9,223 nucleotides of DNA. Source: Limnochordia bacterium (GTDB lineage: Bacteria > Bacillota > Limnochordia > Darwinibacteriales > B1SED10-159). The notes beneath the pieces were generated by a model. The model saw only the letters and a program-made list of their open reading frames with translations. It did no database searches and was not told the origin of the DNA. A program made the position numbers and the translations under genes. Shown here piece by piece: positions 5,476-9,223 of the stretch. How positions within the stretch are numbered: the stretch's first letter is position 1; the number at the start of each line of letters is the position of its first letter. The stretch covers positions 1-9,223 of the forward strand of contig SLOZ01000287.1 in NCBI GenBank assembly GCA_007132255.1, read 5' to 3'.

Positions 5476-6774
5476 ATGAAACGAAGTTTATGGAGACATT
5501 GGTTGATTGCCGTTATCTTGATCACAGTTGCCAGCTCGGCTGCGGGAGCCCAGAGTGAAGAACATCGCCATGAGGACCATGACGATGTGTCGCATCGTCT
5601 ATTTGTTGTGGCACAAAGCAGTCCCGAGATTATGTATATTGACCTTTTGGATCACCAGGTAGCGGACCATGGCTTCTTCGCCATCGGAACCGAGGCTGCC
5701 GAAGCGCGCATGTCAGAAAACGGACGCTTCTTGGCCATCATGAATCGCAGTCAAGACCGAGTTCAGGTCTTTTCTAGTGGTCTGTTTCTGGAAGCACACG
5801 GCGACCATTACGATCTCGTGACTGTGCGGCCATCGTTGTTCTGGGAGTACACTTTGGGCCGAGGCGCCAACGCATTGAACAGTGGCGGCTCCGATTTTAT
5901 CGTGAGTAACCTAGACGATGCAACGGTCTCTGTTCTTCGGAGTGAAGATGGTATCCAGGTTGTGTTTCCCGGCGGCGGCGGTCCAGCGGCCTTAAACCAG
6001 CATTACGCTGTACTTACAGACCCGGATATGGGTTTAGTGGATATCTTCGAACGGCATTCCTTGGCTAAAGTAGGCACACTGCGGTTGCCAGGTCAACCGC
6101 TGCAGATAGGACTGGTCCAAGATGTTGTGGTGATCACCTATGATGACGGGTGGTCGACGATAGACCTTGCTGAACTCGGATCCACGGTGCACCAGAACCC
6201 TTGGGAGGGGACTCCGGGCCGTCTTTGGTTGCACCCAACAACCGGCTGGGGTTATATCCTAACGGATCAAGGCATTATGGGCATTGCGCTTGGATCTGGT
6301 TCCTCCGAGTCCTTTGAGCTCGCAAAACCCGAACATTGGGCCGTAGACCAAGATGCGCACTATATGGCCGTTGTCTATGAGGGCGGCAGCCAAGTTCGCA
6401 TTGTGGATGTGGGACACGGAGGGTATCGCCATTCCTCGACCATGGAACTTCCGTTCGAGGGTCGCGTGGTGACTTTGACTTGGGCTGGCAGCGACCTGGC
6501 GTTCGTGACCGATCACAATGAACTTTGGATCGTGGCACGAGATGGCCGTGTTAGAGGCAGTCTTGATCTTCCGTTTGCAGCCAATCAGATTTTAACGGCA
6601 TTCATTGCCGATAAAGATCGGCAGATGGATCATGAACACCACTCGCATGATGAGCACGACCATGAGCACGATGCCCATGAACACCACTCGCATGATGAGC
6701 ACGACCATGAGCACGATGCCCATGAACACGATGCCCATGAACACCCTTCGCATGATGAGCACGATCATCAGTAA
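5476..6774 (+). CDS. aztD: AztD-like zinc metallochaperone with His-rich tail
   Basis: Exported 432-residue protein resembling AztD, the beta-propeller chaperone that hands zinc to the substrate-binding protein of AztABC importers. A signal peptide (basic start, hydrophobic 9-20, likely AGA/Q cleavage after residue 25) has no lipobox Cys. The mature N-terminus has a His/Asp cluster (EEHRHEDHDD, 28-37). Repeated short beta-strand motifs fill residues 40-378, including the family-like SGLFLEAHGDHYD (101-113), whose His108, Asp110 and His111 are likely zinc ligands. The tail 384-432 contains 21 His in 49 residues. ATG 5476 follows GGAGG (5463-5467) by eight bases. It is first in an operon with SBP, ATPase and permease genes under a Fur/Zur-type operator. 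Assignment rests on remembered family pattern and context; a generic secreted beta-propeller is the alternative. Confidence 0.78.
   Translation: MKRSLWRHWLIAVILITVASSAAGAQSEEHRHEDHDDVSHRLFVVAQSSPEIMYIDLLDHQVADHGFFAIGTEAAEARMSENGRFLAIMNRSQDRVQVFSSGLFLEAHGDHYDLVTVRPSLFWEYTLGRGANALNSGGSDFIVSNLDDATVSVLRSEDGIQVVFPGGGGPAALNQHYAVLTDPDMGLVDIFERHSLAKVGTLRLPGQPLQIGLVQDVVVITYDDGWSTIDLAELGSTVHQNPWEGTPGRLWLHPTTGWGYILTDQGIMGIALGSGSSESFELAKPEHWAVDQDAHYMAVVYEGGSQVRIVDVGHGGYRHSSTMELPFEGRVVTLTWAGSDLAFVTDHNELWIVARDGRVRGSLDLPFAANQILTAFIADKDRQMDHEHHSHDEHDHEHDAHEHHSHDEHDHEHDAHEHDAHEHPSHDEHDHQ
6631..6771 (+). repeat. 45-bp tandem repeat encoding a His/Asp/Glu-rich tail
   Basis: Two identical 45-bp units (6631-6675 and 6676-6720) each encode HEHHSHDEHDHEHDA. 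They are followed by a 15-bp partial unit (6721-6735, HEHDA) and a diverged third copy (6736-6771, HEHPSHDEHDHQ) just before the stop. Unit identity at the nucleotide level suggests recent duplication. Unequal exchange or slippage would change tail length by 5 or 15 residues without a frameshift. The encoded peptide should bind several zinc ions. Confidence 0.95.
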
Positions 6775-6810
6775 TCGTTGGTAGGATTGGCAATGCAAGG
6801 AGGAAGAACA

Positions 6811-7653
6811 ATGCTGAGGACGAAACAATTGAGGGCTGCTGGCATAGCAGTGGTGATTACTCTAGTATTGGTGGTCATCAGTTCGAGTGGAACAGCGGCC
6901 CCTCTGCGAGTCGTGGCCACCTTCTCGGTCATCGCAGATATGGCAGAGCATGTGGGCGGCGGCAGAGTTGATGTCACATCCATTGTACCCATCGGTGGCG
7001 ATCCGCATACTTGGGAACCCACCCCGCGAGAAGCGCGTAATTTAGCTGCTGCTGATGTACTCTTGTACAATGGGTTGGGTTTGGAACTTTGGGTTGATCG
7101 CCTCATTCGTAGTGCAGCGCGGCCCGATCTACCGGTGATCATCCTTTCGGAAGGACTGGAACCAATACCAGGAGCAAGTTTTGGCGCTCATGTCCATGAA
7201 GAAGGGGATCCGCACTTTTGGTTGAATGTACAATATGGTATGCATTATGTGGAGCGTATTCGTGATGCCTTTGTGGAACTGGATCGTTGGATCGAAGAAA
7301 CTGTGGCCCAGATTCCAGAAGACCATCGAAAATTGGTGACCTACCATGATGCTTTTGGATATCTAGCTGAGCGATATGGCTTAACGATTAGTGGCTTTCT
7401 TGTAGTCAATCCGGATCGCGAACCAAGTTCTCGGGAAATGGCAGAGATCAGCCGTCAGTTAGCTGATTATGCGCGGCCGGTGATCTTCGTTGAACCCCAG
7501 ATTAGTACGGGCCATCGTTATGCGGAAGCGGTCGCATCAGAGGTGGGTGGTCGAGTGGGTCTTCTCTATAGTGACAGCCTTACCGAAGAAGTTCCCACGT
7601 ATGTCGATATGATGCGTTTCAACGCAACCCAGTTATTGGAGGCACTGCAATGA
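6811..7653 (+). CDS. Zinc ABC transporter substrate-binding protein (AztC/ZnuA-like)
   Basis: Extracytoplasmic cluster A-I binding protein that delivers zinc (possibly manganese) to the membrane transporter, 280 residues. The signal peptide has a hydrophobic core at 11-24 and a probable cleavage site after GTAA (27-30), with no lipid-anchor Cys. Predicted ligands are His66 (GGDPHTWEPT), His135 (GDPHFWLN), His179 (VTYHDAFGYL) and Asp255 (YSDSL). The His-rich loop is minimal (AHVHEEG, 126-132), as in AztC-type proteins, which fits having a separate chaperone. Between Asp158 and Arg159 about 20-25 residues of the usual helical region seem to be missing. ATG 6811 is chosen because GGAGG (6799-6803) is seven bases upstream; an in-frame TTG at 6778 is unsupported. 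It lies 36 nt after aztD and overlaps the ATPase gene by 4 nt (ATGA). Confidence 0.92.
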   Translation: MLRTKQLRAAGIAVVITLVLVVISSSGTAAPLRVVATFSVIADMAEHVGGGRVDVTSIVPIGGDPHTWEPTPREARNLAAADVLLYNGLGLELWVDRLIRSAARPDLPVIILSEGLEPIPGASFGAHVHEEGDPHFWLNVQYGMHYVERIRDAFVELDRWIEETVAQIPEDHRKLVTYHDAFGYLAERYGLTISGFLVVNPDREPSSREMAEISRQLADYARPVIFVEPQISTGHRYAEAVASEVGGRVGLLYSDSLTEEVPTYVDMMRFNATQLLEALQ

Positions 7654-8417
7654 GTAGAAACTCCCTGGATTTTGCTGTGGAGGTTAACGAACTGACGGCA
7701 GCCTATGAGCGGACTGAAGTGCTATCCCAAGTGGATTGGAAAGTTCCGGTCGGACACTTGGCGGCAGTGATCGGCCCTAACGGTGGTGGCAAGTCTACCC
7801 TATTGAAGTCCTTGGTAGGCATGGTTCAACCGCGGTTAGGAGCGGTGAAAATCTTTGGCCAACGACCTGGCGAAGTTCGGGGAAAGGTTGCTTACCTGCC
7901 ACAAGCGGAGGAAGTGGATTGGAGTTTTCCCATCAGTGTGCTGCAGGTCGTTCTTCAGGGGCGGACCATCCATCACAGATGGTGGCAGCGTAACCAGACG
8001 CCAGACAAGATGCAAGCGCTTGAAGCCTTAGCCAAGGTGAAGATGGAAGACTATGCGGAACGAGCCATTGGAGCGCTATCCGGTGGACAGAAACAGCGGG
8101 TCTTCATTGCCAGGGCTTTGGCTCAGAACGCGGATCTGGTCATCATGGATGAACCTGGAACAGGTTTGGATTCCACGGCGCAGCATGAGCTCCTAGATCT
8201 CTTTGGCGAGATGAAGGCGGCCGGACACACGGTGGTTATCTCGACACACGACCTCAACTGTTTGGCGGAGCATTTCGATACGGTTTTGGGTCTGAATGGC
8301 CGTGTCCTTGTGGAAGGTCCGCCGCGGGAAGTGTTAACTGGTGACATTATCAGTTCGCTGTTTTCACGCCACTTCCCCGTCATAACACCCGGAGGGGGCG
8401 TGACGATGCATGATTGA
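7650..8417 (+). CDS. Zinc/manganese ABC transporter ATP-binding protein (AztA/ZnuC-like)
   Basis: Cytoplasmic ATPase that powers the importer, 255 residues. All nucleotide-binding elements are intact: Walker A GPNGGGKST (42-50), Q-loop YLPQ (82-85), signature LSGGQ (143-147), Walker B LVIMDEP (163-169), D-loop GLD (172-174) and the switch His200 in STHD. The stretch EEVDWSFPISV (87-97) just after the Q-loop is characteristic of the zinc/manganese/iron importer ATPases. The start ATG overlaps the stop of the binding-protein gene and is preceded by GGAGG (7638-7642). The end overlaps the permease start by 8 nt, so SBP, ATPase and permease are translationally coupled. Confidence 0.95.
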   Translation: MSRNSLDFAVEVNELTAAYERTEVLSQVDWKVPVGHLAAVIGPNGGGKSTLLKSLVGMVQPRLGAVKIFGQRPGEVRGKVAYLPQAEEVDWSFPISVLQVVLQGRTIHHRWWQRNQTPDKMQALEALAKVKMEDYAERAIGALSGGQKQRVFIARALAQNADLVIMDEPGTGLDSTAQHELLDLFGEMKAAGHTVVISTHDLNCLAEHFDTVLGLNGRVLVEGPPREVLTGDIISSLFSRHFPVITPGGGVTMHD

Positions 8418-9223
8418 GCTTTTGCTGGAGCCATTTCAGTTCACGTTTATGACACGGGCATTGGCTGGTACAGCCATGATTGCGATGCTGTCAGCCATGA
8501 TCGGTACCTTTGTCGTCTTGAAGGGTTTGGCGTTTATTGGTGATGCCATTGCGCATACTAGTTTCAGTGGTTTGGCTATGGCATTGCTGTTGGGTATGAA
8601 CCTTTATGTTGGTGCTCTGATCTTTGCGTTGTTGACTGTTTTTGGAGTGACCTTTCTGCAAAGGAAGGCCAAAATGCGCAGTGACACTGCTCTGGCGATT
8701 ATGTTCACCGGAGCTTTTGCGTTTGGAATTATCCTGTTGTCAGCTATGCCGAACTTTGCCGGTGATCTTTCGGCTCTGCTGTTAGGATCGGTTTTGGGTA
8801 TCCGGCTGCCAGAACTGTATTGGATTGGGGGAACGGTTATCCTCACGGCCGCGATCCTGGCCTTGGTTTGGGACCATCTGGTCTACGTTTCCTTTGATCC
8901 CGTGGGTGCTGAGGCAGCTGGGCTTCCGGTGACAAAGATCCAGCTTTTACTGCTGTCGTTAATTGCCGCAGCGATTGTGGTATCCATACAGGCTGTGGGG
9001 ATGATCCTCGTCGTCGCATTACTGATTACTCCGGCTGCCTCAGCGTCACTCCTTACACAGCGACTCGTACCCATGATGATTGTGGCGGCGGGCTTTGGCT
9101 TGTTGGCTGTGTTTATCGGATTGCTGTTGTCCTATTACTTATCGGCGCCACCTGGTGCCACCATAGTCTTGGTGGCTACTCTGGAGTTTGGCCTAACTTT
9201 GGCAGGTTCCGCTGGAATCCGGC
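8410..9223 (+). CDS. Zinc/manganese ABC transporter permease (AztB/ZnuB-like), 3' end outside window
   Basis: ABC-3 family integral membrane protein forming the import channel. 271 codons are visible and no stop occurs before the window ends; family members are usually about 270-290 residues, so little is missing. About seven to eight hydrophobic segments are seen, starting at residues 18-37, 52-79, 94-111, 121-131, 138-158, 177-213 (two closely spaced segments) and 221-243. The conserved early loop GLAFIGDAIAHTSFSG (39-54) matches the family's GDALSHA-type motif. The ATG at 8410 lies within the end of the ATPase gene (8-nt overlap), 11 bases after GGAGGGGG (8391-8398), a slightly long spacing. 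It completes the aztD-SBP-ATPase-permease unit. Confidence 0.93.
   Translation, partial: MIELLLEPFQFTFMTRALAGTAMIAMLSAMIGTFVVLKGLAFIGDAIAHTSFSGLAMALLLGMNLYVGALIFALLTVFGVTFLQRKAKMRSDTALAIMFTGAFAFGIILLSAMPNFAGDLSALLLGSVLGIRLPELYWIGGTVILTAAILALVWDHLVYVSFDPVGAEAAGLPVTKIQLLLLSLIAAAIVVSIQAVGMILVVALLITPAASASLLTQRLVPMMIVAAGFGLLAVFIGLLLSYYLSAPPGATIVLVATLEFGLTLAGSAGIR

Noticed and set aside
6631..6771. CRISPR-like or regulatory repeat array
   Set aside because: Units are directly adjacent without spacers, in frame, and encode a His-rich peptide.
6592..6828. Reverse-strand frame with repeated hydrophobic residues (IVLMVVLIMR-type)
   Set aside because: It is the antisense image of the His-tail tandem repeat; the periodicity comes from the repeated DNA, not from a membrane protein.

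Overview
The window reads as a bacterial chromosome segment in which every supported gene lies on the + strand. Strong purine-rich ribosome binding sites (AAAGGAG, GGAGG), frequent GTG starts, and Bacillus-type Pgi and ManA lengths point to a Bacillota (Firmicutes) lineage. An in-frame UGA followed by a bacterial-type SECIS hairpin indicates that the organism inserts selenocysteine. Two exported zinc proteins carry signal-peptidase-I leaders and no lipobox cysteine. That would fit a diderm Bacillota, but this is inference and no species is claimed.

Layout. (1) 37-2342: sugar-phosphate pair, glucose-6-phosphate isomerase then a class I mannose-6-phosphate isomerase, 11 nt apart. (2) 2510-4323: a two-gene encapsulin operon. 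A 325-residue protein with two tandem bacterioferritin-like diiron domains ends in a cargo-loading peptide and overlaps a family 1 encapsulin shell gene by 4 nt. (3) 4363-4768: a monocistronic HesB/IscA-like selenoprotein gene with its own extended -10 promoter, an in-frame UGA at 4526-4528, a SECIS-like hairpin and a strong terminator. Conventional gene calling would miss it or break it. (4) 4831-5312: a Fur-family regulator (probably Zur) and its terminator. (5) 5403-9223: a promoter overlapped by a near-perfect Fur/Zur-type palindrome, followed by a zinc-uptake operon: AztD-like beta-propeller chaperone with a repeated His-rich tail, substrate-binding protein, ATPase, and membrane permease cut by the window end.

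How the genes fit together. The second half is about metal handling. The encapsulin and its diiron cargo should oxidise and store iron. The HesB-like selenoprotein belongs to the A-type iron-sulfur carrier superfamily. The Fur-family protein probably represses the adjacent aztD-led zinc importer through the palindrome at its transcription start. The most noteworthy items are the selenoprotein, the double-bacterioferritin encapsulin cargo, the operator/promoter overlap, and a substrate-binding protein that seems to lack about 20 residues internally.
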